Shown here in pieces: positions 15,655 to 23,610 of a DNA stretch of 29,427 nucleotides. The stretch is taken from the NCBI GenBank assembly GCA_035701115.1, contig DASSOA010000091.1:1-29427 (forward strand), in the 5' to 3' direction. Source of the stretch: DASSKW01 sp035701115 (GTDB lineage: Bacteria > Pseudomonadota > Gammaproteobacteria > Natronospirales > REEB76). Within the stretch, counting starts at the first letter, position 1, and each line of letters opens with the position of its first letter. The notes under the pieces were generated by a model, which had not been told where the DNA came from, searched no databases, and saw only the letters and a program-made list of their open reading frames with translations. The position numbers and the translations under genes were made by a program.

Positions 15655-15768
15655 GAACTTTCCCTCAGTGATGTCAGAAAAACCCGCCACTGTGGGCGGG
15701 CGTATAGTCACATCGGCGGGCAACCGGCGATCCCCGTCAGTTCCCGCCTCCCCTAGGTGTTATGCTTA

Positions 15769-15796
15769 ACTATATCAGTAAATCTGTAATAAGCAA
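15769..15796 (-). promoter_or_regulatory. Candidate promoter of the DUF885 gene
   Basis: On the minus strand, TTGCTT (15796-15791), a 16-bp spacer and TATAGT (15774-15769) give a plausible sigma-70 promoter. Its start would leave a leader of about 108 bases before the ATG at 15654. The surrounding 40 bp are markedly AT-rich. Confidence 0.4.
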
Positions 15797-15835
15797 GATA
15801 TATATAGAAGGAATTTTTGCGGGGCGGCGACAGCT

Positions 15836-15873
15836 CAAAAAGGACGGGCGCAGCCCTTGCAGGCCGCGCCCGT
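15836..15873 (-). terminator. Intrinsic terminator of the DoxX gene
   Basis: ACGGGCGC (15844-15851) pairs with GCGCCCGT (15866-15873); the minus strand continues CCTTTTTGAG after the hairpin. It lies about 33 bp beyond the stop of the minus-strand DoxX gene. Confidence 0.65.
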
Positions 15874-15905
15874 GGCGTGTGGATGAGTGGCATGAAGTCG
15901 TAGGG

Positions 15906-16304
15906 CTATTTCTTCCTGATGAAGCGATCCAGCGACCAGCTGCCGCCACCGGCCGCCGCGAAGTACAGAAACACGAAGCAATAGAAGACGGCCGCCTCGC
16001 CGTGATTGAGCAAGGGCCAGAAGCCGCCGGGCGCGTGCGCCATGAAATAGGCGAACGCCATCTCGCCGGAGAGGATGAAGGCGACCGGGCGCGTGAACAG
16101 GCCGAGCAGGACCAGCCCGCCCCCGAACGCTTCCAGCACGCCGGCCAGACCTATAAGCGAAAACAGCTTGATGTCGCCAAATGCCGCCGACGGATAGTGA
16201 AACAGTTTGGATGTGCCGTGGGCCATGAACAGAAACGCGGTGACGACGCGAAGCACGCTCAGCAGACGGGGTGACCAGGCATCAAGGAATTTGCGGCTAA
16301 TCAT
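15906..16304 (-). CDS. DoxX family membrane protein
   Basis: This 132-residue, four-helix membrane protein of normal DoxX length has the family's early LRVVTAFLFMAHGTSKLF segment, then LAGVLEAFGGGLVLLGLFTR and EMAFAYFMAHAPGGFWPLLN, ending in a basic SLDRFIRKK tail. GGAG lies 6 bases before the ATG. Members are related to the thiosulfate:quinone oxidoreductase subunit DoxD/DoxX and some act in redox or thiol stress systems; the role here is not shown. Its gene is divergent from the DUF6763 gene across 281 bp. That gap holds only a very short GCCC/GGGC inverted repeat near 16358-16370 and no clear promoter. Confidence 0.9.
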   Translation of the reverse strand: MISRKFLDAWSPRLLSVLRVVTAFLFMAHGTSKLFHYPSAAFGDIKLFSLIGLAGVLEAFGGGLVLLGLFTRPVAFILSGEMAFAYFMAHAPGGFWPLLNHGEAAVFYCFVFLYFAAAGGGSWSLDRFIRKK

Positions 16305-16585
16305 GTTCGGACTCCTGTTATTCGGTTCTGGTTGGTGTCAGGTGCCGTATGTTATGTAGCCCACCGGGCTTTTGTCCGGAATTCGGGCGCCTGCTGCTTC
16401 CGCAGCCACATCAACTATAGCAGCCCCCTTGATTGCGCACGGATCCGGAGTCACGCCTCATGCTCTGCAGGCTCCCCGCGCCGCCGTTGACGCAAGTCAA
16501 TGACCGTCGCGGCCGCCCAGCCTAGAGTCAACCTGAAGTTGGGAAAAAGGGATGCCGGAGGGCATCCGGAAACGAGGCACAGAAT

Positions 16586-16933
16586 ATGTTCGAGACACGA
16601 GTCAATCCTGATCCGATTGTCGGCAACTGGTATCGGCGCCTGGATAACTATGACGAGTTCGTCGTGGTTGCGATCGACGAGGACAGCGGCAACATCGAAG
16701 TGCAGTTCTTCAGCGGCGACGTGACCGAAATCACGCCCGACGAATGGGAAGCCTTCGACCTTGAAGTCATTGCCGAACCCGAGGACTGGTCGGGCGCGCT
16801 TGAGCCGGTGGATGACAGTGAGGAATCGGAGCCTTCGTCAATCCAGCCCGCACGCGCGGAATACGAGGAAGAAGACATGCTGCGCATGGAGGACGAAGCC
16901 GAACGCGAGACGCGCCCCACCGATGAGCTGTGA
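16586..16933 (+). CDS. DUF6763 family acidic protein
   Basis: This is a 115-residue, strongly acidic protein. The N-terminal half (NPDPIVGNWYRRLDNYDEFV, then VAIDEDSGNIEVQFFSGDV, and EITPDEWEAFDLEVI) matches the small DUF6763 family seen in gammaproteobacteria, a short beta-barrel-like module followed by an EPEDWSG segment. The C-terminal 45 residues are almost all Glu/Asp/Ser/Pro/Arg and probably unstructured. Its function is unknown. Its stop overlaps the start region of the following oxidoreductase gene, so the two are likely co-translated. Confidence 0.82.
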   Translation: MFETRVNPDPIVGNWYRRLDNYDEFVVVAIDEDSGNIEVQFFSGDVTEITPDEWEAFDLEVIAEPEDWSGALEPVDDSEESEPSSIQPARAEYEEEDMLRMEDEAERETRPTDEL

Positions 16934-17535
16934 TTCGCATGCCGCTGGCGAGCAAACGGATTGCAATCATACTGGGGCATCCCGATCCCGATCCCGGGCG
17001 ATTCGGGCGTGCGCTTGCGGACGCTTATGCTCATGGCGCGCGCGACGGCGGACACGACATACGAACCATTGATGTTGCGAGTCTCGAGTTTCCGTTGTTG
17101 CGCACGCAGGATGAATGGCTCAACGGCAAATTACCCGAGAGTCTGGAGGATGCCCAGGCAACGATTCAGTGGGCAAACCACCTCGTCATCTTCTATCCGC
17201 TCTGGCTCGGCAACATGCCGGCGCGGCTCAAGGGTTTTTTGGAACAGGTGCTGCGTCCGGGATTCGCCCTCACCTACGGCGGACCGGCCGGCCTGCCAAA
17301 GAAACTGCTGACCGGCAAATCCGCGCGCATCGTCGTCACCATGGGCATGCCGGCGTTTTTCTATCGCTGGTATTTCAGGGCGCACAGCCTCAAAAGCCTG
17401 CAACGCAATATCCTCGGTTTTTGCGGCATCCGCCCGATCCGCAGCACGCTGGTCGGCACCATCCAGGGCGGCGGTCGCGTACGTCACGAGCTCTTCCTGC
17501 AACAGATACGTCTGCTCGGACAGCGCGGAATCTGA
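16930..17535 (+). CDS. NAD(P)H-dependent flavodoxin-fold oxidoreductase
   Basis: This protein is about 201 residues long and belongs to the flavodoxin-2 (quinone reductase/KefF/MdaB-like) family. It shows RIAIILGHPDPDPGRFGRAL as the phosphate-binding first strand and loop, then ANHLVIFYPLWLGNMPARLK, the family's FMN/active-site segment, and LEQVLRPGFALTY. It would bind FMN and reduce quinones or similar acceptors with NAD(P)H. The GTG at 16930 overlaps the upstream stop as GTGA; the ATG at 16939, with GAG 11 bases upstream, is an equally good start. Substrate unknown. Confidence 0.88.
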   Translation: MIRMPLASKRIAIILGHPDPDPGRFGRALADAYAHGARDGGHDIRTIDVASLEFPLLRTQDEWLNGKLPESLEDAQATIQWANHLVIFYPLWLGNMPARLKGFLEQVLRPGFALTYGGPAGLPKKLLTGKSARIVVTMGMPAFFYRWYFRAHSLKSLQRNILGFCGIRPIRSTLVGTIQGGGRVRHELFLQQIRLLGQRGI

Positions 17536-17708
17536 TCAGCGTACCATCCAGCGCCTGTTCCTGACCTGAATGACGGCCGCAGCCCGCCTTGCCCGCAACC
17601 GGCACGGGCCTTCCCATTGCGCGCCCGGCGGGTGTAGGCTCTCGCGCCGTATCCGGCTTTCGCCGGTCAGGCTTCCCGCGTATTCCCCTTCAACTATTGG
17701 AGATGTTC

Positions 17709-18215
17709 ATGAACCTTTCCATGTACAACATCACTGCGCCGGTATTCGTGCGCGTGCTTGGCAATCTGACCAGCGTGCTAAAAAAAGGCGTGGCGCACGC
17801 CGAGGCACACAAGATCGATCCAGCGGTGCTGTTCAGCGCGCGGCTTTACCCGAACATGTTCCCGCTGGTGCGTCAGGTGCAGATCGCGACCGATCAGGCC
17901 AAGGGCTGCGTGTCACGGCTCGCCGGCCAGGAGCCGCCGAAGTTCGAGGACAACGAAAAGACGTTTGAGGAACTGTTTCTGCGCATCGAGAAAATCATCG
18001 AGCATATCGAGTCGTTCCGGGCTGCACAGATCGACGGTTCCGAGACCCGCAAGGTGGAACTGAAAACCGGCGGCCAGATGCGCAGTTTTGAAGGCCTGCC
18101 CTACGTGATGAATTACGTCTATCCGAATTTCTATTTTCACGTGGTGACGGCCTACGACATCCTGCGTCACAACGGCGTCGAAATCGGCAAAGGCGATTTT
18201 CTGGGCCAGCTCTGA
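17709..18215 (+). CDS. DUF1993 family protein
   Basis: This 168-residue cytoplasmic helical protein has the normal length for DUF1993 (DinB-like four-helix fold). It shows FVRVLGNLTSVLKKGVAHAE, ARLYPNMFPLVRQVQIATDQ, then the conserved KGCVSRLAG and FEGLPYVMNYVYPNFYFHV. The histidine at FHVVTAYDILRHNG is a conserved DinB-type position. I start at the ATG at 17709 because GGAG sits 6 bases upstream; an ATG two codons earlier overlaps that box. A short hairpin lies about 60 bp past its stop. Confidence 0.9.
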   Translation: MNLSMYNITAPVFVRVLGNLTSVLKKGVAHAEAHKIDPAVLFSARLYPNMFPLVRQVQIATDQAKGCVSRLAGQEPPKFEDNEKTFEELFLRIEKIIEHIESFRAAQIDGSETRKVELKTGGQMRSFEGLPYVMNYVYPNFYFHVVTAYDILRHNGVEIGKGDFLGQL

Positions 18216-18277
18216 AACGTGCACATCGTCACAGACGCAGCGACTACGCTGCGCCTGTTGACAGCACACAGACGAAC

Positions 18278-18298
18278 ATTGCCCGGATGACGGGCAAT
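18278..18298 (+). terminator. Possible terminator hairpin after the DUF1993 gene
   Basis: ATTGCCCG (18278-18285) and CGGGCAAT (18291-18298) form an 8-bp stem with a 5-base loop. There is no T-run on either side, so termination by this hairpin alone is doubtful. Confidence 0.35.
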
Positions 18299-18335
18299 TG
18301 CGGATTAAGCCTGAGTCAAAGCGTCTGCAGTGGTT

Positions 18336-18479
18336 TCAGTTCGCGCGATTGGAAGCCGATTGGGACGGCTTGTCGAGCAACTTCTTCATCACGTCGTCAA
18401 ACGTGCGGCGCTGCTGCTTTGAAAATTGCGTGTGATGCGGCTTGGATACGGTTTTCTGAGCGGGTTTCTGATCTTTCAT
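18336..18479 (-). CDS. Small basic protein with predicted leaderless mRNA
   Basis: This is a 47-residue, very basic protein starting MKDQKPAQKTVSKPHHTQF and continuing SKQQRRTFDDVMKKLLDKP. It has no hydrophobic segment. The second half looks like one amphipathic helix (RRTFDDVMKKLL). The support is mainly the promoter: a perfect TATAAT lies exactly 7 bases before the ATG at 18479, placing the transcription start on the start codon. There is no Shine-Dalgarno box. I do not recognise a family. A chance frame is possible because it is short. Confidence 0.5.
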   Translation of the reverse strand: MKDQKPAQKTVSKPHHTQFSKQQRRTFDDVMKKLLDKPSQSASNRAN

Positions 18480-18515
18480 GCGCTGTATTATACGCGCATG
18501 AGCAGGAAATGACCA
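18480..18515 (-). promoter_or_regulatory. Promoter giving a leaderless transcript
   Basis: On the minus strand, TGGTCA (18515-18510), a 17-bp spacer and consensus TATAAT (18492-18487). Seven bases separate the -10 box from the ATG at 18479, so RNA synthesis should begin at or next to the start codon. Confidence 0.6.
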
Positions 18516-18651
18516 CCCGGAGTACTGCAGCATGGAGGGAAACCATGCGGATCTTCCGCAAAATTCCGCATATTCGCCCGCGCTATACTGAAATCCGGCC
18601 GGATCACGCTGTGTGCTTCGTGCCGTCATACATCTCGCAAGGATCATGATC

Positions 18652-19584
18652 ATGGCGCAAACGTCGGCTGACTTTTCGAAACATCCGGTGCTTGAAGCGC
18701 TGCCCGCACACGAGACGACGCTCGGCGAAGGCATGGCCATCAAGCGTGTGCTTCCCAACCGTCTGCGGCGTCTGGTCGGCGCGTGGACATTTCTGGATCA
18801 TTTCGGACCGATATCACTCACGGCAGACAGCCAGGGCATGCGCGTGGGGCCGCATCCGCACATCGGACTGCAAACGGTGAGCTGGCTGTATTCCGGCGAA
18901 ATTCTGCACCGCGACAGCCTCGGTTATAGACAGGTCATTCAGCCGGGCCAGCTCAATCTGATGACGGCAGGCCGCGGCATCGCACATTCGGAAGAATCGC
19001 CGCAACCGCATTCGAATACATTGCACGGTCTGCAGTTCTGGATTGCACTGCCGGATCGTTCGCGAAACATTGAGCCTGCGTTTGATCATTTCGTGGAACT
19101 GCCCCGCATCGAACGCGACGGTTACCGCGCGACGCTGGTTATCGGTGAAGCGTCGGGCGAAAAGTCGCCGGCGCAGGTGTATTCACCGCTGACAGGCATG
19201 GACGTGGAATTGCTCGATCGCGGCGCCCGCAGCGTGCCGCTCAATCCGGATTTCGAACACGCGATCCTGCTCACTGAAGGCGAACTCGATGTCGAAGGTA
19301 CCGCGATGAATCAGTCCACGCTCTATTATCTCGGCGCCGGGCGCCAGCACGTCAAATTGAATTGCAGGGCGCCGACACGCGCTTTTCTGTTCGGTGGCAA
19401 ACCGATGGGCGAGGAGGTGCTGCTGTGGTGGAATTTCGTGGCGCGCAGCACCGACGAGATGCAAAATGCACGTGCCGACTGGGAAGCGCATTCGCCGCGC
19501 TTTGGCGAAGTGAAAGGTTACGATGGGCCGCGCCTCACGGCACCGGAACTGAACGGGCGCCTGAAGGGTACCGCTGAAAATTGA
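18652..19584 (+). CDS. Pirin family protein
   Basis: This is a 310-residue bicupin. The N-terminal cupin has H68-P-H70 in PHPHIGLQTVSWLYSGE and H112-S-E114 in GRGIAHSEE, the four pirin metal ligands, all intact. LHGLQFWIALPD follows, and the second cupin ends with RAFLFGGKPMGEEVLLWWNF. Bacterial pirins bind iron and some show quercetinase activity; others act as regulators. AAGGA lies 8 bases before the ATG at 18652; nearby upstream in-frame starts (18613, 18646) are less well placed. A TATACT box at 18584-18589 may be its -10. Confidence 0.93.
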   Translation: MAQTSADFSKHPVLEALPAHETTLGEGMAIKRVLPNRLRRLVGAWTFLDHFGPISLTADSQGMRVGPHPHIGLQTVSWLYSGEILHRDSLGYRQVIQPGQLNLMTAGRGIAHSEESPQPHSNTLHGLQFWIALPDRSRNIEPAFDHFVELPRIERDGYRATLVIGEASGEKSPAQVYSPLTGMDVELLDRGARSVPLNPDFEHAILLTEGELDVEGTAMNQSTLYYLGAGRQHVKLNCRAPTRAFLFGGKPMGEEVLLWWNFVARSTDEMQNARADWEAHSPRFGEVKGYDGPRLTAPELNGRLKGTAEN

Positions 19585-19753
19585 TCTTTTGCCTTCTGGC
19601 GGAGTTAGAAATGGCCTCGAAATCCTCATGTATTGGCATATACACTCCGGTTTCTCGTCCATTTCTGCCTACCCAGAAACCAAAATTTCGAATTTTTAGA
19701 GGAACCCTTGGAGCACAATTCATCATGACTGCCAATTCAGGCAGATTGCCGCA

Positions 19754-20806
19754 ATGACTCAATTCCGGCGCATTGGCATCGGATTGCTGGTGCTGTTTGT
19801 GCTGTTGCTTGCCGGCGGCATGCTGTTGCCGCGCGAGATACAGGTGACGCGCAGCATCGATATCGCGGCGCCGACTGCCAACCTCTACACAGTGATCAAC
19901 GGATTTCATTCCTTCCCGCAATGGTCGCCCTGGCTGCAAAGCCCCGGTTCGATGCAATACCGCTACGCGGGACCGTGGTCAGGGCCCGGTGCACAACTGA
20001 GCTGGCGCGACGATGGCGGCGATGCAGGCAACGGATCGGTGCGCATTACCGACGATGAACCGTATCACCACCTTGCCGCTACGCTCACGCTTGGCGCGCG
20101 CATCCAGGCAACCATGGCATGCGATATGACGCCGGACGAACACGGCACGCGCGTCGTATGGCGTTTTGACACGGATTCGGGCTGGAATCCGCTGACGCGT
20201 TATGCGGGACTCCTGCTCGCACATCGGGTCAGCAATGCATTTGAAACGGCGTTGAAAAACCTGCAGCAGTTCAGCGAGCGTATGCCGAAAACGGATCTTG
20301 CCGGTGCCGATATCCGGCTGGTTCGGATGCAACCGGTTTCCATCGTGTACGTGAGCGGCAAAACCACGACCGACGGACGTGATGTCGGCAATGCACTGGA
20401 TGCTGCATATGCAGCGGTGCGTGCGTTCATCGCGGCGCATCAGCTCAAGATCACCGGCGCGCCGATGGCGGTGACGCGGGTCTGGGATCCGACGCACAAC
20501 AATTACGAATTCGACGCCGCGTTGCCGGCGGCATGGAGTTCATTGACGGTACCGGCGTCGAGTCCGGTCAAACTCGGGCAGACGCTGGGCGGCGACGTCG
20601 TGATTGCAACCTATACCGGGCCCTACTCCGGCACCAGCAAGGTGTACGACCAGATCAAGGTCTGGCTGGCCGCAAACAACCTGTCGGCGGCCGGTCTGAC
20701 CTGGGAACAGTACATGAACGACCCGGCGAACACCCCGGACAACAAGCTGGTGACGAAAATCTACACGCCGGTGAAACAGGCATCCGCGCCGCAATCGGCG
20801 CAATAA
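19754..20806 (+). CDS. Membrane-anchored SRPBCC domain fused to a GyrI-like effector-binding domain
   Basis: This is a 350-residue protein. One N-terminal membrane helix (IGIGLLVLFVLLLAGGMLLP) is followed by an SRPBCC/polyketide-cyclase-like fold (about 30-180: VTRSIDIAAPTANLYTVING, then FPQWSPWL). A second domain (about 190-340) opens with RLVRMQPVSIVYVSGKTT and continues through VIATYTGPYSGTSKVYDQIK, matching the GyrI-like effector-binding fold. Both are small-ligand-binding barrels, so the protein probably binds hydrophobic compounds at the membrane. No Shine-Dalgarno box precedes the ATG at 19754, but a 10-codon frame (19725-19757) overlaps it as ATGA and may drive translation by coupling. 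Confidence 0.85.
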   Translation: MTQFRRIGIGLLVLFVLLLAGGMLLPREIQVTRSIDIAAPTANLYTVINGFHSFPQWSPWLQSPGSMQYRYAGPWSGPGAQLSWRDDGGDAGNGSVRITDDEPYHHLAATLTLGARIQATMACDMTPDEHGTRVVWRFDTDSGWNPLTRYAGLLLAHRVSNAFETALKNLQQFSERMPKTDLAGADIRLVRMQPVSIVYVSGKTTTDGRDVGNALDAAYAAVRAFIAAHQLKITGAPMAVTRVWDPTHNNYEFDAALPAAWSSLTVPASSPVKLGQTLGGDVVIATYTGPYSGTSKVYDQIKVWLAANNLSAAGLTWEQYMNDPANTPDNKLVTKIYTPVKQASAPQSAQ

Positions 20807-20826
20807 AAGCTGCGCGTCAACGCCTC

Positions 20827-20852
20827 AAGGGGAGCGAAGATTCGCTCCCCTT
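20827..20852 (+). terminator. Intrinsic terminator of the SRPBCC-GyrI gene
   Basis: AAGGGGAGCG (20827-20836) and CGCTCCCCTT (20843-20852) form a perfect 10-bp stem closing on AAGATT. The following TTGCTGCTCTCC is only weakly T-rich. It lies 20 bp past the stop codon and could also serve the convergent gene ending at 20912. Confidence 0.6.
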
Positions 20853-20911
20853 GCTGCTCTCCCCAAGCGTTGTGTATTGACGGCGTACTACGTGGAATGG
20901 GCAAATGGCGG

Positions 20912-21379
20912 TCAGGACGGCCGCTGAATCAATTCCGTGTGGACGATCGCATACTGGATTTCGTCGAGCCGCAGAAACGCCGGTTCACCGCTGCCATCGG
21001 TGAGCATGACGCAGCCCGGTATCGGCTCGTCGTAGGACATGCTGGCGAGACCGTGGAACATGTCATCCAGCGGGCCTTTGCCGGAATAATCGAACACCAG
21101 AGGCGCATCCCGGCCCTTGAGATAAAACGCCACACCTCCCGCCAGGCCCGGCATCGCGCCTGGTTTCGCGCTGAACCGCACGGTCTGCACCTCGCGGATT
21201 GAGACCAGTGCCGTAAGGCGTTCCGACACCGGGAACAGATAGAAAGCCTTGAGATCCGAGCTGCCTGCCGCGAGCGCCTTCAGGTCCGCGAGCAGGGTTT
21301 CGTAATCGGTCGGCCCGATCGGAACTTGCAGCGGCATTTCACGACCATAGAAGGTCACCGACAGATTCTGCTTTGCCAT
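20912..21379 (-). CDS. Conserved-looking protein of unknown function
   Basis: This is a 155-residue soluble protein. The ATG at 21379 has GGAGGG directly upstream; an in-frame start at 21406 is less likely. It begins with a strand pair (NLSVTFYGREMPLQVP) and a helix (DYETLLADLKALAAG). Mixed strands follow, with LVFDYSGKGPLDDMFHGLAS and a C-terminal LRLDEIQYAIVHTEL. No signal peptide, membrane helix or catalytic motif is visible, and I do not recognise the family. A strong minus-strand terminator lies about 170 bp upstream of its start, so any longer transcript from beyond that would be stopped or attenuated. Confidence 0.65.
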   Translation of the reverse strand: MAKQNLSVTFYGREMPLQVPIGPTDYETLLADLKALAAGSSDLKAFYLFPVSERLTALVSIREVQTVRFSAKPGAMPGLAGGVAFYLKGRDAPLVFDYSGKGPLDDMFHGLASMSYDEPIPGCVMLTDGSGEPAFLRLDEIQYAIVHTELIQRPS

Positions 21380-21545
21380 TGCCTGCCCTCCAGCCCGGCT
21401 GGTCAACCGCGAAGGCCTTGCCGGCCGAATGCGGTACCCCGGCGAGATCGCGCGCAGGCCGCATATCGCGATGTGACATAAGTTTGCCTATGTTTGAAGT
21501 ATAGACGCTCCGCCCACGAATGCCGGTGTGGAAGGGCCAGGGGCA

Positions 21546-21579
21546 TAAAAAAAACGGCTGCTCCGAAAAGCAGCCGTTT
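21546..21579 (-). terminator. Strong minus-strand intrinsic terminator with no gene behind it
   Basis: AAACGGCTGCT (21552-21562) and AGCAGCCGTTT (21569-21579) pair perfectly over 11 bp with loop CCGAAA. The minus strand then runs through an uninterrupted T-run down to 21547. It sits in the 395-bp gap between divergent genes (20912-21379 minus, 21775-22269 plus), where no protein gene needs it. Confidence 0.85.
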
Positions 21580-21709
21580 GCCACGCCCCCAGGTTCCCCG
21601 ATTGAAGTGTCATTTAACAGCCATTCCCCGGTCCCTCGGACCGTCCAATCACCCCCCGGCAATCGGAAATGTGCTGCCTCCCCAAGCCTTGATTCGATTT
21701 TCGAGGACT
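21546..21709 (-). ncRNA. Candidate small RNA, about 160 nt, ending in a strong terminator
   Basis: A TATACT box on the minus strand (21721-21716) could start a transcript near 21709. It would end at the strong terminator 21579-21546. Between them I see no credible reading frame, but there is an internal hairpin, CGGTCC/GGACCG closed by three bases, in the GC-rich middle. No convincing -35 box is present and I cannot match the sequence to 6S, SRP RNA, tmRNA or a known riboswitch. The terminator is the solid part; the RNA is inference. Confidence 0.3.
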
Positions 21710-21774
21710 AAACCTAGTATATTTTCCAACCTCCGTGGGCATGACCGAATAAATATTTTGTCAGGGGAGGTTTT

Positions 21775-22269
21775 ATGAATTTTAGTCCGACTGACCTGCG
21801 CATTCTGCGCGAATTGCGGAACAACGCACGGATTTCCAACAAGGTGCTGGCGGCCCGGGTGGGCCTGGCGCCCTCCACCTGTCTGGCACGGGTCCGGCGC
21901 CTGGTGGACGGCGGCGCAATTTCGGGGTTCTACGCCGAGTTCAACCCGCGGGAAATCGGCGTCGGCGTCCAGGCCATGATCTGTATCCGCATGGCGCTGC
22001 ACGACCGGGAAGCCATTGACCAGTTTCGTGCCCACATCCAGGCCCAGGACGAAGTGGTGTCGTTCTATCTGGTTTCCGGGCGCGACGATTTCATGATGCA
22101 CGTGGCGGTTCGCGACGTGGACCACCTGCGCAATTTCATTTTGCGGGCGCTCACCGAACGCCCCGAAGTCGATCACATCGAAACACGGCTCATGTTCGAG
22201 GAATCCCGCAACCCGGGGTTTCCGGTTTACGTTGGGCCGGCGCCCGAAAAAGATCCTGCCGAGAGCTGA
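21775..22269 (+). CDS. Lrp/AsnC family transcriptional regulator
   Basis: This 164-residue protein has the two-domain Lrp layout. The N-terminal HTH (LRILRELRNNARISNKVLAA, then VGLAPSTCLARVRRLVDGGA with ISGFYAEFNP) is followed by the RAM ligand-binding domain: VQAMICIRMALHDREAIDQF, then EVVSFYLVSGRDDFMMHVAV, and HIETRLMFEESRNPG. It should bind DNA as dimers or octamers and respond to an amino acid or related metabolite; the ligand is unknown. GGGGAGG precedes the ATG. A TAGTATATT box about 60 bp upstream may be its -10. The 395-bp upstream region also holds the orphan minus-strand terminator. Confidence 0.95.
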   Translation: MNFSPTDLRILRELRNNARISNKVLAARVGLAPSTCLARVRRLVDGGAISGFYAEFNPREIGVGVQAMICIRMALHDREAIDQFRAHIQAQDEVVSFYLVSGRDDFMMHVAVRDVDHLRNFILRALTERPEVDHIETRLMFEESRNPGFPVYVGPAPEKDPAES

Positions 22270-22326
22270 ATCAGGTACCCGCGTGCGCTGGGTGTTCGTC
22301 AGGCGCAGACAGGCAGAACAGGGCAC

Positions 22327-23610
22327 TCAGCTTTCGGGTATGGCGCTGTCGTCGGGCAGCTCGCCACGCGGCGATGTCTTGCGGGCGCGTTTTGAGGTGT
22401 ACATGGCGCGGTCCGCGGTGTGAATCGCACTTTCGAGTTGATCGATACTGTGAAAGTTGGCGCTGCCGATGCTGGCGCTCAATGCAATCTCCGCATCCGG
22501 ATTCTCGAGCTTCAGCGGCGGCGCTTCCGCTATCAGCACATCCATGCGCTGCTCGGCCACCTCCGCAATCGCGCGCGGCATCACCACCAGAAACTCGTCG
22601 CCGCCAAGCCGGTACAGCTTGTCGGACGGTCGCAATCCGGCACGCAATACGCCGGCAAAATACCGCAGCAGCGCATCGCCATATTTGTGGCCGTAGTGAT
22701 CGTTCACGGCTTTGAGGTTGTCCATGTCGAGCACCACGACGGCGCCAAAACTGCGGCTTGCCTCGTCGAGCCCCGCTCCTTCGTTGAAGGCACGCCGGTT
22801 ATAGGCACCGGTGAGTGAGTCGGTGAGCGATTCGCGCAGGAGCTGTTCGTGCGCGATGCGCAGCTCGCGGTGCGCGGTATCAATTTCGCGGCGTGCATCC
22901 TCGAACAGCACCAGCACCATCCCGAACGCGAGCAGCATTTCCAGAATCATGTCGAGATAGGTATTGCGCCCCTTCAGGATTTCATATACCCCGAGACCGA
23001 AATCAGTCGGATAGACCGCGTGCAGCAACGCGATTTCGTAGCTCAGCCACTGTAACGCCGTTGCCGCGAGGCACAGTCCGGTAACACGCGTACCCACGCT
23101 GCGGCGTGGTGCCGGCATCGTCAGCACGGTGACGGCACACCACAGGTAGACAACCACGTTTACGGTCCCCTGCCAGAACATCACCGCCTGCTGATTCGCC
23201 GAGGCCAGCACCGACGCCACGCTGATCGCAAGGGCAATCGCCCACAGCCAGCGCAGATAACGCAGCGGCGGGTCCGCGATGCCCTTGAGGTAGAGCATCA
23301 CGCCCTTGAGTATCAGCAACAGAAAAGCCAGCTTGCCGAACTGATAGATGAAGTAGCAGACCCGCACCCACCAGAGGTCTTCGTTGTGGGCGCCGGGACG
23401 CGTCGAAAACAGTTCAAAGCGCAGCACCAGCGCGATCAGCGCGATGGTCAGGGCGACCCAGGCCCAGGTCCAGGCATGAAAGTAGGTGCGCCGGTCGGCG
23501 TAACGATGCAACAGCAGGAATAGGGAGAGGAAAAGCATCATCGCCAGGGTCTGGCTGGCGAGGCCGAAATAGGACAGCACGCTCGGTTGCAGTAACTGAG
23601 CCGGGTCCAA
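22327..23610 (-). CDS. Membrane diguanylate cyclase (GGDEF) with intact inhibitory site
   Basis: This is a 427-residue protein with about seven membrane helices (residues about 15-240, starting ASQTLAMMLFLSLFLLLHRY), a coiled linker (REIDTAHRELRIAHEQLLRE) and one GGDEF domain (about 255-410). It begins SLTGAYNRRAFNEG and has an intact GGDEF at 336-340. R327-P-S-D330 lies exactly five residues before it, the canonical product-inhibition I-site. It should make c-di-GMP from GTP with feedback control, in response to an unknown membrane signal. The start is TTG at 23610, well supported by AAGGAG six bases upstream. It faces the Lrp gene convergently and the GGDEF-EAL gene divergently. Confidence 0.93.
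   Translation of the reverse strand: MDPAQLLQPSVLSYFGLASQTLAMMLFLSLFLLLHRYADRRTYFHAWTWAWVALTIALIALVLRFELFSTRPGAHNEDLWWVRVCYFIYQFGKLAFLLLILKGVMLYLKGIADPPLRYLRWLWAIALAISVASVLASANQQAVMFWQGTVNVVVYLWCAVTVLTMPAPRRSVGTRVTGLCLAATALQWLSYEIALLHAVYPTDFGLGVYEILKGRNTYLDMILEMLLAFGMVLVLFEDARREIDTAHRELRIAHEQLLRESLTDSLTGAYNRRAFNEGAGLDEASRSFGAVVVLDMDNLKAVNDHYGHKYGDALLRYFAGVLRAGLRPSDKLYRLGGDEFLVVMPRAIAEVAEQRMDVLIAEAPPLKLENPDAEIALSASIGSANFHSIDQLESAIHTADRAMYTSKRARKTSPRGELPDDSAIPES

Noticed and set aside
16358..16370. Terminator-like AGCCC/GGGCT hairpin followed by TTTT
   Set aside because: The loop would be only three bases and the stem five. No gene on that strand ends nearby, so it is probably chance.
18287..18649. 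Plus-strand frame of 120 codons between the DUF1993 and pirin genes
   Set aside because: It lies antisense to the small leaderless gene and its promoter and has no ribosome binding site or recognisable motif.
21546..21709. 6S RNA, SRP RNA or a known riboswitch
   Set aside because: Size and terminator would allow it, but I could not find the long 6S-type bubble structure, the SRP GGAA tetraloop region or any riboswitch core. I left it as an unnamed candidate RNA.
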